A program made the position numbers and the translations under genes. From Achatina immaculata (taxonomy: Eukaryota; Mollusca; Gastropoda; Stylommatophora; Achatinidae): a stretch of 64,000 bases of DNA. Below, one piece after another: positions 1-11,149 of this stretch (position 1 is its first letter; each line of letters starts with the position of its first letter). Under the pieces are notes generated by a model. The model worked only from the letters and a program-made list of their open reading frames with translations, made no database searches and had not been told where the DNA came from. The DNA lies in contig CM019713.1 of NCBI GenBank assembly GCA_009760885.1, positions 26,812,927 to 26,876,926 on the forward strand, given 5' to 3'.

Positions 1-340
1 TGGTATATACTCTTATGTGCAGATGCTTCGTGGAACCCACAGATAACCAGTGGTATATACTGTTATGTGTAGACGCTTCGTGGAACCCACAGATAACCAG
101 TGGTATATACTGTTATGTGTAGACGCTTCGTAGAACCCACAGATAACCAGTGGTATATACTGTTATGTGTAGACGCTTCGTAGAACCCACAGATAACCAG
201 TGGTATATACTGTTATGTGTAGACGCTTCGTGGAACCCACAGATAACCAGTGGTATATACTGTTATGTGTAGACGCTTCGTGGAACCCACAGATAACCAG
301 TGGTATATACTGTTATGTGTAGACGCTTCGTAGAACCCAC
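1..340. repeat. 50-bp minisatellite, about 6.8 copies
   Basis: Each unit begins TGGTATATAC, contains AGACGCTTCG and ends AGATAACCAG. Units start at 1, 51, 101, 151, 201, 251 and 301, with a few substitutions. The array is cut by the window edge on the left, so its true length is unknown. It is non-coding as far as can be seen. Confidence 0.97.
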
Positions 341-396
341 AAAGTTATTTTATTCAGTTTATGGCACAAACGAGCGTGAAGTATTGGGTGCTCTTC

Positions 397-618
397 GGGG
401 TAATGCTAGGACACAACCGAAAGAAGATTTACACCGGCATGGGGTAATGCTAGGACACAACCGAAAGAAGATTTACACCGGCATGGGGTAATGATAGAAC
501 ACAAAGTAGATATAAACCGGCATGGGGTAATGATAGGACACAACCGAAATAAGATATACACCGGCATGGGGTAATGATAGGACACAACCGAAACAAGATA
601 TACACCGGCATGGGGTAA
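397..618. repeat. 44-bp minisatellite, left part
   Basis: Units start GGGGTAATGATAGGACACAA and end TACACCGGCAT. There are five units, one shortened to 39 bp. The array stops at 618 where a LINE-E copy begins, and the same unit resumes at 1496. The frames open across this array on the minus strand are repeat artefacts. Confidence 0.96.
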
Positions 619-1495
619 ATCACAAAGCAGATGACAGGTAACTTCAATACAAGATGTGAAAGTGCAGTAAGAACACAAAATGGACAACTGGTCAGTGGAG
701 AAAGAGAAAAAATTGAAAGATGGAGGGAACACTTTAACACCCTACTAAACAGAACACAAGCAGCACAAGCAATAGATATACCTGAAGCAAAAGCGGAACT
801 AAACATCAATACAGGACCAATAACAATAAATGAAGTAAAAGAGGCGATAAAGATGCTAAAATCAGACAGGGCACCAGGTGAAGATGAAGTGACTGCTGAG
901 ATGTTGAAAGCAGAAGAAACAGAAACACCAAAACAACTTTGCCGGATATTACAACAAATTTGGGATTTAGAAAAAGCCCCAGAGGAGTGGAAAACTGGTC
1001 TTATAGTAAAACTACCAAAGAAGGGTGACCTCAGAGATTGCGGGAACTGGAGACGCAGTGTACTACTATATGGAAGTGAATGCTGGAAAATCACCAAAAC
1101 CATAGAAAACAAGTTGAATTCTTTCCAGACTAAATGTTTACGTAGAATTAAAAAAATATTTTGGCCAAACACCATAAGAAATAACATCTTATTGGCAGAA
1201 ATGCAGATGAAACCATTGACAACAATTATTGAGGAAAGACGCTGGCGATGGTTGGGACATGTGCTCCGAATGACTGACAACTCACTACCAAAAATAGCAC
1301 TAAGATGGACACCACAGGGGAGCAGAAGTAAGGGTAGACCAAAAGAGACATGGAGAAGAACAACAGAAAGGATGTTGAGCAATAGAGGGCTCACCTGGGC
1401 AAGAGCAGAAAAAAAGGCGAAAGACAGGCATTTGTGGAAAACCCTTGCGGAAGCCCCATGTGCCCTGGGCACTTAAGGTTCAGAGAGAGAGAGAG
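619..1495 (+). mobile_element. LINE-E copy, 5'-truncated and internally deleted, inserted in the 44-bp array
   Basis: This is a non-LTR retrotransposon fragment, probably RTE-like. It is flanked by a perfect 9-bp target-site duplication ATGGGGTAA (610-618 and 1496-1504) and ends in a (GA)n tail. Removing the element and one duplication restores a continuous 44-bp unit, so the array existed before the insertion. The same 3' end recurs at 63608-63718 and a collapsed copy lies at 60790-61162. The clade is judged from general resemblance and not from a search. Confidence 0.9.
631..1476 (+). pseudogene. LINE-E reverse transcriptase remnant with an in-frame core deletion (281 codons)
   Basis: The frame keeps the RT fingers region, with EWKTGLIVKLPKKGDLRDC and NWR at about residues 120-142. 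It then jumps, near nucleotide 1053, to the C-terminal region (SVLLYGSECWKITK, then WRWLGHVLRM and KGRPKETWRRT). The whole palm, including the catalytic Asp motif and the YADD/FADD box, is missing, so the product could not polymerise DNA. The deletion happens to preserve the frame. The natural start lies upstream in the full element; the first Met here is only the first after the 5' truncation. An antisense frame of 340 codons over the same stretch is a shadow. Confidence 0.85.
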
Positions 1496-1838
1496 ATGGG
1501 GTAATGATAGGACACAAGATATACACCGGCATGGGGTAATGATAGGACACAACCGAAAGAAGATATACACCGGCATGGGGTAATGATAGAACACAACCGA
1601 AACAAGATATACACCGGCATGGGGTAATGATAGGACACAACCGAAACAAGATATACACCGGCATGGGGTAATGATAGGACACAACCGAAACAAGATATAC
1701 ACCGCATGGGGTAATGATAGGACACAACCGAAAGAAGATATACACCAGCATGGGGTAATGATAGGACACAACCGAAAGAAGATATACACCGACATAGGGT
1801 AATGATAGAACACAACAGAATCAGGATTTACACCGGCA
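1496..1838. repeat. 44-bp minisatellite, right part
   Basis: This continues the array of 397-618 after the LINE-E insertion, with about eight units and one or two short indels. Three overlapping minus-strand frames arise because 44 is not a multiple of 3, so each frame cycles through the same repeat. Confidence 0.95.
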
Positions 1839-1840
1839 TC

Positions 1841-3290
1841 AGCTGTAAACCTAACAGCTACCTAATAAGCGGATAGCTGGTTGCTTAGATGTAACACAGC
1901 TAGACGTGGGATAACAACAAAAAAAAAAGAAATTTAAAAAGCACGAGTGAACTTTCAAGAAGTCTCCCCTCAATCAGATCTCCACTGGGGAGAGTTTAAC
2001 CCGTCTCCCCGTGACGTGACATTCTCACGGGAAGCTAATTATCCCGTACGCATATGGGACCCGGTTTGCTTAATCTTGTTTTTCAAGACAGTTGCAGAGT
2101 TTCTGGAGCTTAAAGTTTTGCGTTTCGCTTTGGAATCAGTGGAAGACATGACACGTCTGTGCAAACAAAATTCTTCGTCATATTGATTCTGTACAGTTCT
2201 ATGACAGTCCATTCCCATTCATAAATACTGATACTATAGACTGGTATTCCGTGCAAGGAAAAAAAAATGACAGATGAATATTCATGACTGTTTCAGTACT
2301 GTAAAACCTCCTTTCCCATGCATTGTCTTTACATCTGCTTTGTCTGGTTATAAACGTTTTAAATCGTGAATAAAAGAATTGGGTTTATTAACTCTTGTCT
2401 GTCTTTCTTCACAGATTTTTTTTAACGAAACAAGCTCTTATATTTCACTTCTGTGTAAAAAGGTTTCTTAGACAAGTGACTCGTGTTAAAAGTACATTTT
2501 ATTACTTGTTATAGTACATAGAAAAAAGAACCCCTGCATTTTTGTTAGTTGTACGTTCATGTAATGAGCTCCCTTGTTTCAGTTTTATGTGGCGGTCAGA
2601 ATAGAAGGAAATAAAATCCGAAAGAATAAACAAAAAATTCGCAAGCGTAGTTGAGAATAAGTTCTTAAACAAGTTCTAAAACCATGAATCAAAATGCTTA
2701 ACAAAGGGTTAATTTGTTCTATAATTTTCTGTTTATCGCGATAGAGATAGATCAGAAACAATCGCTCCTCATTTATCTGTTTTACTGCCCCGTAACGTTA
2801 TTACGTAATATCATTCTCTTGGTACGTTGCATCGAATGTCTCATTCTCCATACTTCCTGTGGTAGTTTTTAGAATACATTTAATCTTCATATTATCATCT
2901 AAATCGTCGGTTTTCTGGTTCTAATATTCTTCTTTTTTTCTCTTGGTTGTTTCCCTTGTCCGGATACTTATTATTTGCATAATTTCTTGCGCTTAAACTG
3001 GCCCCCTCACCCCCCCCCCCTCCCCTTTTCCCAATTCATCTAATTCCCATGTATAAAAAAATCGTGCTCATATTTCCTGTTTACTGTCCTATCACAAAGA
3101 CAGGATGTAGAATATGCCAGTTGTAACAAGTAACCCGGGGCCATTAGGTCTTTTCTATTGCAGTTTCCATTTTTATCTTTACTTTTTTTTTTCTTTTCCT
3201 TGCTCATGTCCTTGTGTTGTACATAATTATACTGCTTTTCATAATGATGGTCATAAGTGGAGATTTGCTGAAAGGTAGATAAAGGTAGCC
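1841..3290. other. Non-coding stretch, nothing recognised
   Basis: AT-rich sequence with a run of C and T near 3005-3030. A 79-codon frame at 1947-2186 has no recognisable motif and no support beyond its length. I see no transposon or RNA gene here. Confidence 0.6.
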
Positions 3291-3292
3291 GT

Positions 3293-3434
3293 GTTATAGC
3301 ACGGAAGAGTCTAGGGGAAACAATGTTAGTGTCCATATCTTCGTGACCTGTCCTCACGTGACCTATCCTCTCATGACCTGTCATCATGCGACATGTAATC
3401 ACATTAGAGGATGATGTGGTCAAAATTACATCTT
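3293..3434 (-). mobile_element. SINE-A fragment (3' part)
   Basis: On the plus strand it contains TTAGTGTCCATATC, repeated GACCTGTC, then GAGGATGATGTGGTCA, in the same order as in the fuller SINE-A copies at 6300 and 23965. The segment around GACCTGTCCTCACGTGACC is locally repeated about three times. The tRNA-like head is missing. The fragment ends where the perfect hairpin at 3435 begins. Confidence 0.6.
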
Positions 3435-3494
3435 GCCGCTGTAGCTATGGTTACCAAGCTCCTTCTAGATCTTGGTAACCATAGCTACAGCGGC
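3435..3494. repeat. Perfect 24-bp inverted repeat with a 12-nt loop
   Basis: Arm 3435-3458 (GCCGCTGTAGCTATGGTTAC then CAAG) is the exact reverse complement of arm 3471-3494. The loop CTCCTTCTAGAT separates them. The flanking bases do not pair. No flanking target duplication is obvious. It could be a fold-back left by repair or replication, or the centre of a short inverted-repeat element; the sequence does not decide. Confidence 0.95.
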
Positions 3495-5109
3495 GTGGCT
3501 GCGGCGATTTCTTAGAACAACATGCGGTTGTTTGATTTTGCTATCCATCTCAATCATTTTCAAACATTTATCATCATCATCTTTGAACTCTGGTCATCTT
3601 TATATGTATTTCGATCTCTTTAACAAACATCTCCGTGTACAGAAACTCGGATGACGCTTGTTCCGTGTCGATTTATTGCTCTTCTGGTGCTTTCACTATG
3701 ACCTCCGCCACTGATACAGTTGCCTACAACCCAGAGGTCTTTTACCATAAACAGAGACGATGCTGCGCCACAGCTAATGACGGAATGCTCTATCACAGAA
3801 GCGTCTTACACAGTGTTTGTTGGTTCCAGTATCTTTCCCGCATGGACTGTACAATTATCCAGCAGGATAAAGTGCTTCATCGATGTAAATTCCAGTAAAT
3901 AATTTTATCTATTGATTATAAATGATTTCTACTTTTATATTCATTCTCATATTGTTAATGCTTAACAAAAAAAAATCTTTACGCGTGGTGTCTGTTGTCT
4001 TTTGTTATCTTTTTTATATGCTAGTATCTAAGGAAGATATTGAACCATGACATTAATATCTTGTTACTCGCACTACACTAACATTTTTACTGTTTTCTTT
4101 AGTTTATTTTCCTTATCTTTGCTTTACAGTGTGCCGCGGGAGGATGATGATGATAACAATTAGTTAGTTTTGTTTACTTGACAATCAGAATAGAGCTCTG
4201 TATTTCAAGGATAAATTTTAAGTTAATACTCCAGCTCCCAGCAGGTACCTGTCTCTTTAGCTCCTGACATGTGTAAAAGGTGCCGGTATGAGAGAAATGT
4301 CATGGCAGAAATTCTAGAAGTTCCCTTGCACAAGGTTGTGGTAAGTATCAGTACATGTGCTGCATAGGTACCAGATGAAGAGAGCAAGTGACAAGACAAG
4401 TGACAAGACAGCAAGTGACAAGACAGCAAGACAGCAAGCGACAAGACAACAAGCGACAACAAGCTTGAGAAAAGTGAGAGAATATAGCAAAATATCATCT
4501 TCCCAAGCTTAACCCAGACAAAGGTCACTCTCCAGAGCCATACACAAATGTATCGAAGGAACTTGCATCTTATAAGGGGTATCACATTAAACGATGAAAT
4601 AAAAGCAGGTATAAATGTTCCTCAAACATTTATGACACACTTCATTTTGACTTGTTAGCACACTTCAGCAAATAACTACATAAAAGACTTTTAAATAACA
4701 GTCACAACATACCTTTTTCACGACGAATTATGTAGAAATAATAACATACAGAACTAGTAAATACATCTTCGGGTCAGACTTAGTTCGTAAGAGACGCCCG
4801 GCTTGTCTATAATTTATACACTCTATTTTCTCCGCTTAAATCTTCAGTCAAACTGAAACTACTACTTGCGGACATACACGAGAACTCTGACGTCATCAAC
4901 TAACGACATATTAAACTCGTCGAATCTGTGCTAATATCATTCTTTTTAAAAATTAACTACAAAATTTTACTAATATAACCTATAAATAATAAAACTGTTC
5001 TATAAAGAATACAATCGTGTCTGCCCTATGTAACTATGGTAACTAGAATCTCGGTCTATGTCCTACAATCGATAATTCAGCAAAAAGTGAAGGTGGGGTT
5101 TCAGGTTTT
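3495..5109. other. Non-coding stretch with a short imperfect repeat
   Basis: The only structure seen is an imperfect tandem run of GTGACAAGACA/GCAAGACA at about 4385-4462. Short open frames at 3472-3902 and 4223-4585 have no recognisable domain; the second one reads through the simple repeat. Confidence 0.6.
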
Positions 5110-5300
5110 TATATAATTACTAAAGTTTAGGGCTTCATGCAATTACTAAAGTTTATATTTTTGTGTAATTACTAAAGTTTATGTTTTTATGTAATTACTA
5201 AAGTTTATGTTTTTATGTAATTACTAAAGTTTATGTTTTTATGTAATTACTAAAGTTTATGTTTTTATGTAATTACTAGAGTTTAAGTTTTATGTAATTA
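5110..5300. repeat. 26-bp minisatellite, about 7 copies
   Basis: Units contain GTAATTACTAAAGTTTATG followed by a T-rich spacer. The edge units are diverged and the central four are nearly identical. Confidence 0.93.
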
Positions 5301-5344
5301 ATGAAGCAATTTATGAAGCAATACTACTACAATCTATATATTTC

Positions 5345-5730
5345 TTTATTTCCATAGACAGTTTCGAAAATATCCCATTTATCAGTATCAGAAGAATTTT
5401 AAGAATATCATGGGCAGCTAAGATGACAAACAGAGAATGTCTAACAAAAGTCAATGAAGAAGGAAACCTAATCAAATCCATAAGAAAACTTCAGTCATCA
5501 ATCATTGGGAATATCACGAGAAGAAGAGAGCTTGAAAACATCATACCAACAGGAAAGATAAATGAGAAGACAGGCAGGGGAGGGTCTAAAGAAAAAAAAA
5601 AAGGTCAAGGACTGTTTAACGCGATGACACAATAAAAAGGTCAACAATTCGGCTGATGGAAAATATCAAGGACTGAGATCTTCGGAGAATTATCACCCTC
5701 CAACGCCTGCCGGAAGGGCACCTGATAATG
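5345..5730 (+). mobile_element. LINE-D 3' fragment (degenerate)
   Basis: Translation gives RRILRISWAAKMTNRECL, then NITRRRELENIIPTGKI, matching the same stretch of the better LINE-D copy at 6825-7190 (RRMLRIPWTAKITNEECM, AMRRGGIENIITTGKI). The frame opens at 5423 and stops at 5635 in an A-rich stretch. The homologous tail continues out of frame to about 5730, where GGGCACCTGATAATGA corresponds to the family 3' end. This is the C-terminal, non-catalytic part of an RTE-like LINE protein. Confidence 0.75.
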
Positions 5731-6299
5731 ACACTAACGATTATAGAAATATTACTTCTTATCATGAATTGGGAGTAAAATGTAATGATATCGGAGGCCA
5801 ACGTTAGCGTAGGTGGCATACAAAGAAATGTCAATCAACACAGATCAGGCACCATTAACCCCTGTATACTGAACGATGGATCAAGGAGGGGACCAGACCA
5901 TATACGAGCATGTCTGGAGGGCAAAGCTAACGATCCTGACTACGCATTGATCAGGAAAACTGCTCTTTCATCAAACAGTCGCCCCCGACTGAAACATCAA
6001 GTTTGCTTCTGTCAGAGACTTGTCATCTGCTAGAGAAACGAAGAACACGCTCGAGGCAAAACAAGGAGCGAAACTGATTGCATGTGAAGGAAAGCTTTAG
6101 TGATGGCTTAGATCATGTTCCACCACTTCGCTCTGCACCCGGAAGCATGCTGAGGCTTGATGTTTTTCACTATGGTAGTGGACCTTTCCGAGAAGCCTGT
6201 TTCTTGAGTCAGCTTCGAGAATGCATGAAAAATCATCGTAGCCAACTGCAATCTGATGCCATTTCCGTAAAAGGTGGCCACATTACGCAATGAAGCCAC

Positions 6300-6520
6300 C
6301 TAAGGGATACGATGTCAGTGTCTATATTACCCTTGACCTATCAGTACACCAAAGGATGATGAGGTCAGCATCACGCCTGGTCGCCTCCCCTTCCACAGCT
6401 CCAGATGAAGCCCGGGTACCTGTTTCCACACCTGAGTGACTGGGGCGTCTCCAGCTAGACTCGAACTACCGATCCTGGCCATGAGATACAAGTATACTAA
6501 CCACTTCGCCACACCCGGCC
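6300..6520 (-). mobile_element. SINE-A, tRNA-derived, near full length
   Basis: Read on the minus strand, the head has a polymerase III A-box-like TGGCGAAGTGGTTAGTATAC (6492-6511 on plus) and a B-box-like GGTAGTTCGAGTC (6458-6470). A body of about 150 bp follows, ending near GTGTCTATATT. A second near-complete copy is at 23965-24210 and a 3' part at 3293. Both boxes with tRNA-like spacing, plus several copies, make a tRNA-derived SINE the best explanation. The 61-codon frame over it is not a gene. Confidence 0.82.
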
Positions 6521-6824
6521 CTCTTCATATTCGTATTTCAGGATATTCACCACAGATCTGACAGAGAAAAACTCAGTTTATGAGTTCATGAACTCACTCA
6601 CAGACATCACTAAAATGTGCATTGACAGTGGGGGGGGGGGGGGGAACTGCCTCACGGAAGTGATGGCGTACTCGCGTGAAGTGTATGAAGTTTGCAACTG
6701 TACCTGACTGGTTGAAGGTCTTGCTATAAATGACACCTTCATTTCGTCGTTTCCTATAATCTGGGAGATCTTGGGACAGATGCTTGGAAAGTTTCAGGAA
6801 ATTCGTTTCTGGTAGTTTTATTTA
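6521..6824. other. Non-coding, with a 14-base G run
   Basis: A poly-G run lies at about 6631-6644. Nothing else is recognised before the LINE-D copy. Confidence 0.6.
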
Positions 6825-7190
6825 AATCCCTAAAAGCAGAAATGTGGTTTATTAGAAGAATGTTGCGAATCCCCTGGACAGCAAAAATAACTAATGAAGA
6901 ATGTATGAGAAGAGCTGGAGAGACAAAAAAACTTGTCAGAAAGATAAGAGAGAGACAATGTACTTTCATAGGACATGCAATGAGAAGAGGGGGCATTGAA
7001 AATATTATAACAACAGGAAAAATAGAAGGAAGAAGATCAAGAGGAAGACCAAGAGAAATGATACTGGACAGTCTGACAGGATGGTGTGAGAGGAGATCAC
7101 CAACTGAACTGATGGCCTGCATGAAGGATCGTGTACTCTGGAGAAGCATAATAGCCAACGCCAGTCGGCACGGCACCTGATGATGATGAT
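6825..7190 (+). mobile_element. LINE-D 3' end, best copy (112-codon C-terminal frame 6842-7180)
   Basis: The frame encodes the thumb-distal C-terminus of an RTE-like LINE: RRMLRIPWTAKITNEECM, FIGHAMRRGG, GRRSRGRPREMILDSL and a terminal ASRHGT followed by stop. The stop is followed by a (TGA)n tail. The RT palm is absent, which fits 5' truncation during target-primed reverse transcription. Other LINE-D ends are at 5345, 34540 and 50840 (minus). Minus-strand frames here are shadows. Confidence 0.85.
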
Positions 7191-7393
7191 GAAAAGCACC
7201 CCGGAGGCAGTCGACTATGTAGGCTCCACCATGGTATATTGATATCTATCTGTGTAAGCACATTCTTTTTTTCTTCTGTTCAGCTTCATATACTTAGCCA
7301 TCTAAACAAAAAGGTTGCCTACACGAATCCCATCACTAGAAGGAGTTCTTCGCGGGTGTCCTATAGTTTTAAATCCGTAATCTTTTCCTGAGG

Positions 7394-7838
7394 TCAGGTT
7401 TGGTCAGATTTTTGTAGACAGTACAGGTTTGGTCAGATTTTTGTAGAGAATACAGGTTTGGTCAGATTTTTGTAGAGAGTACAGGTTTGGCCAGATTTTT
7501 GTAGAGAGTACAGGTTTGGTCGGATTTCTATAGAGAGTACAGGTTCGGTCAGATTTTTGTAGAGAGTACAGGTTTGGTCAGATTTCTGTAGAGAGTACAG
7601 GTTTGGCCAGATTTCTGTAGAGAGTACAGGTTTGGTCAGATTTCTGTAAAGAGTACAGGTTTGGTCAGATTTCTGTAAAGAGTACAGGTTTGGCCAGATT
7701 TCTGTAGAGAGTACAGGTTTGGTCAGATTTCTGTAGAGAGTACAGGTTTGGTCAGATTTCTGTAAAGAGTACAGGTTTGGCCAGATTACTGTAGAGAGTA
7801 CTTGTTTGGCCAGATTTCTGTAGAGAGTACAGGTTTGA
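7394..7838. repeat. 29-bp minisatellite, about 15 copies
   Basis: Units contain TACAGGTTTGGTCAGATTTC and end TGTAGAGAG. Because 29 is not a multiple of 3, the minus-strand 140-codon frame shows a 29-residue super-period covering all three frames. It is not a protein gene. Confidence 0.97.
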
Positions 7839-7888
7839 AGGATGCGTTCTGGCACCTGGGGACCATATCGGCTTATGCAAAGTCAGAT

Positions 7889-7913
7889 CTCTCTCTCTCT
7901 CTCTATCTCTATC

Positions 7914-7960
<47 letters not shown>
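7889..7960. repeat. Compound (CT)n and (GT)n microsatellite
   Basis: (CT)n from about 7889 passes through CTATCTCTATCTGTCT into a long (GT)n ending near 7959. Confidence 0.97.
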
Positions 7961-8880
7961 CTAAACTGCGTTTAACACTCTGTCTCCAAGAACATGGGAG
8001 GGGAGGTAGCTCAGTCACCTGGCCAGGTTTTGGTTTAGACGTCGTGTTTGCCATTCAGCAACTCCCATTTGAACTCCTGCCTTGATAGCACTTCTAGATC
8101 TGCCAATCTGCAAATTCTCACAGAAAAAGTTCCATGTGTCTTTTTTTTTTTTTGTAAATTTCTTCGGCTTTTATCTCGAGTTTGTGTTTGCCGAACAGAA
8201 CAGTAAATATTTTCTCCTGAAGAAGCCAGCGCAATCTCCCACTAATGGACGCCATTATCTCATTTTGTAGCTGTAGTTACAAATGTGCCCCTCTCTCACG
8301 TTGTTACTATAACCAAATAGACGATGTAATAGATAAAGTTACTATCTTTCACATTTACTGATGTTATCTTTTAGAACTACGCTAGTACAGGGTCACAGTA
8401 CTAGCGCAGACTGTGGGTGACTTTCTTGAGGACCTTTTTTTTTTCAAAATGAGCTCCAAATGGTATCTGGCTGTCTCCCATCTTCTGACAAAGATTCATT
8501 AGACAAAACAATCAAATGTTAGCACTGCTATTTTGTGTTTATCGCTTGGTCGATGTCCCTTTCGTGTGGGACTGAACTTTATGTAGTGTCATATTATTCC
8601 CTTCAGTTATTAACTGCCGTGTGAGAGGAGTAATCTGGTGTGGTTGGTCGTGTTGGCAACTACACTTATTTTTATTCTATACAGGGGTTGTTTTCCTCAC
8701 AACAAGTGTGTCAGGTCCCTATTTTTTTGCAGCTGAGTTGACTTACGGGCACTGTTCACGGATCACAAGCCCACAGGCCTCTGTGTGAGAGTGTAGGTTA
8801 CTAAACGGCAATCTTGACTACCTCACAACCCTCCGCCAGGATCACTAGGTAGGGGTTGTGGACACTGTTCAGAAGCTTAC
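7961..8880. other. Non-coding stretch, nothing recognised
   Basis: No element, RNA gene or convincing frame was identified. A 62-codon frame at 8082-8270 spans a T run and has no recognisable motif. Confidence 0.55.
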
Positions 8881-8882
8881 CT

Positions 8883-8957
8883 CATTGTAGCACCTAAAAC
8901 GAACCATTGTAGCACCTAAAATGAACCATTGTAGCACCTAAAGCGAACCATTGTAGC
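8883..8957. repeat. Short 22-bp tandem repeat, about 3.3 copies
   Basis: Units read CATTGTAGCACCTAAAACGA plus AC, with one or two substitutions each. Confidence 0.93.
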
Positions 8958-9029
8958 CTGCTCCCCCATCCCATATTTTATGTGCAGCCCAAGATATTTA
9001 CGGTGTAATCAGTAAAGAAGACAAGAGTT

Positions 9030-9160
9030 GAGAGAACTAACGAATTTTAGTTTCAAAAAGTTAAGAATTGGGCATGCAGGCCCGTCTAACATTCTACCCT
9101 TTATCATACAATTTTTACTCAGTCACAGAGGTTCACCATTTGTTAGTGAACATAGAGAAA
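9030..9160 (-). mobile_element. LINE-F 3'-tail fragment
   Basis: It carries the conserved core TTAAGAATTGGGCATGCAGG then CCCGTCTAACATTCTACC, found also at 26000, 37595, 61165 and 63761. Homology with the 26-kb copy continues through TCAGTCACAG and CATTTGTTA to about 9155. The element lies on the minus strand, with its 3' end at the left. Confidence 0.8.
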
Positions 9161-9179
9161 CAAAACAAGAAGAGGATGA

Positions 9180-9945
9180 GAACAGTAATTACAGCAAGAA
9201 TATACTCTAGCAACAAAGAAAGCTTTATTTGCAAAATAACATAAAGTTGCTTACACAATTAATCTGACCATAACTTCTTAACATAAACAATAGAAAAGCG
9301 AGGAAAAACAAGACAAGGAGATTGCTCTCTGACCACTGGGAAAATAAATTGTGGTCCGGATCTAAAAACAAAGCATTTCTCTCATTAATCGGAAAGTCAG
9401 TTCTTGTTTCCTTGCTCACAATTCTGGGCTCATTAAAGCATTATTTCTTGTTTCGTTTCATCACCGTCATTAATTTCTTCATTTTAAATCCTTCGTATTT
9501 TTTGACAGGGTTTCTCTTTTTTTTTTTGTGGGTTATTCTGTTTCTTTTGTTCCGTAGAATTACTCCCAAAAGATGGAGGCAAAAGATGCGCGCGTTGGAG
9601 TGATGACATGGATCAAGGGGCGCGAGAATCTGAGATGGCCTTGACGCCATCTTACCTCGTCGTGGTGTTTCTGTAACAGTTGGATGCGCTCTTTCAGCCC
9701 CTATCACGTATGTTTGCCATAATGGTCCAATCTGCTTAGAAGTTACTTTATTGTATCATCTCCGGATATTCAAGCAAAGTCATTGTAATCCACTCTTCAT
9801 CATTTCGATGTATCTCCTTCAATACCTTCACAACATTGGCTGCAGAGAGCAAGATTTCGTAGTTCCAGAAAGTTTAGAAGAAGAATGAATAAAGGTATCT
9901 CCATTCAGAATATTTGTTTTACATCCTTCCTATTCCCCGAACTTC
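9180..9945. other. Non-coding stretch, possible tiny RT remnant
   Basis: At about 9570-9620 the plus strand reads CARWSDDMDQGA, faintly like the C-terminal RWxDDI region of LINE proteins. This is too weak to call. Nothing else is seen. Confidence 0.4.
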
Positions 9946-9946
9946 C

Positions 9947-10483
9947 ATTACTCACCCAGAAATTGCATGGGATGCAAAACATCCTGTCTGTCTCATTACT
10001 CAACCAGAAATCGTGTGGGATGCATACATGGCGTCTGTCTCATTACTCACCAAGAAATCGTGTGGGATGCATACATGGCGTCTGTCTCATTACTCACCAA
10101 GAAATCGTGTGGGATGCATACATGGCGTCTGGCTCATTACTCACCAAGAAATCGTGTGGGATGCATACATGGCGTCTGGCTCATTACTCACCAAGAAATC
10201 GTGTGGGATGCATACATGGCGTCTGTCTCATTACTCACCAAGAAATCGTGTGGGATGCATACATGGCGTCTGTCTCATTACTCACCAAGAAATCGTGTGG
10301 GATGCATACATGGCGTCTGTCTCATTACTCACCAAGAAATCGTGTGGGATGCATACATGGCGTCTGTCTCATTACTCACCAAGAAATCGTGTGGGATGCA
10401 TACATGGCGTCTGTCTCATTACTCACCAAGAAATCGTGTGGGATGCATACATGGCGTCTGTCTCATTACAAACCAAGGAAATA
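9947..10483. repeat. 47-bp minisatellite, about 11 copies
   Basis: Units read ATCGTGTGGGATGCATACAT, GGCGTCTGTCTCATTACTCA, CCAAGAA. The first two units are diverged; the rest are nearly identical. Because 47 is not a multiple of 3, all three plus frames stay open for 191-199 codons with the same 47-residue super-period, so these frames are artefacts. Confidence 0.97.
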
Positions 10484-10814
10484 ATTCCGTGAGTGCTGTC
10501 GTATTTTTGTTTGTCGAACTCGTGCATGTTCTATCGCTCTAAAGTTGATTTATGCTTTATTTTCGCCTTTCTTGCTTTTATGCATAATTTAAAACTCAGG
10601 AAATATACAGCAAACAGAAACCCCTGTAATCTGATATCATCAAACTGCAATTTGATTTTACTCATCTAATTTGCTAAACATAAACAAAGTTTACTGAAGC
10701 AAAGAAATACATTTTTTTCCGTGTTCAGATTTTATTCAATAAATATCATTTTTTCCAGGCGGAAGTAGATTTGGGTTGTGATTTAACTTCTTTCCTTTTT
10801 ACAAGGAAAAAAAA

Positions 10815-10925
10815 ATCAATGCGCCGAATGTCCGGAAAGATATCGTTAACGGACATTCAGGGCGCTGTGCGCATTCTGACCGGAAATTTGTCATTTCAAA
10901 ATGATCTTCTAGCATCGGAATAAAT
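10815..10925 (+). pseudogene. Possible short retroelement coding remnant
   Basis: One frame reads RRMSGKISLTDIQGAVRILT and then a short tail before a stop. This resembles the G-D-(I/V)-(R/K)-GA-(I/V)-R-(I/L)-L motif found in some invertebrate RT-containing polyproteins. Only about 30 residues are left and nothing flanking supports it, so the call is tentative. Confidence 0.3.
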
Positions 10926-11149
10926 TATATATGATTAGTGCAGTGAAGAAGCCAGCCAACACACACACACATACATACAACATTAGGGCATCAATGAGAA
11001 AAAAAAACTGTTAAAATTATGTTAAAAAATGTTTTTTAACCCACCGAGAGAGAACAAGATCCTGACTTAACAACTACATGAAGACTCGTCAGTTAGGCAG
11101 GTTATCTAGTTACTTGACCACAATTATCGGGCTGAGGTTGTTCGAAGAC

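Noticed and set aside
450..1472. 340-codon minus-strand frame
   Set aside because: It is antisense to the LINE-E RT, runs into the 44-bp array, and has no domain of its own.
1947..2186. 79-codon frame as a host exon
   Set aside because: No motif, no visible splice partners, and a length expected by chance.
8800..8870. Imperfect palindrome around CACAACCC and GGGGTTGTGG
   Set aside because: The arms are short and mismatched, with no flanking duplication or second copy.
9885..10542. Three overlapping frames of 191-199 codons
   Set aside because: A 47-bp period makes all three frames equivalent, so this is a repeat artefact.
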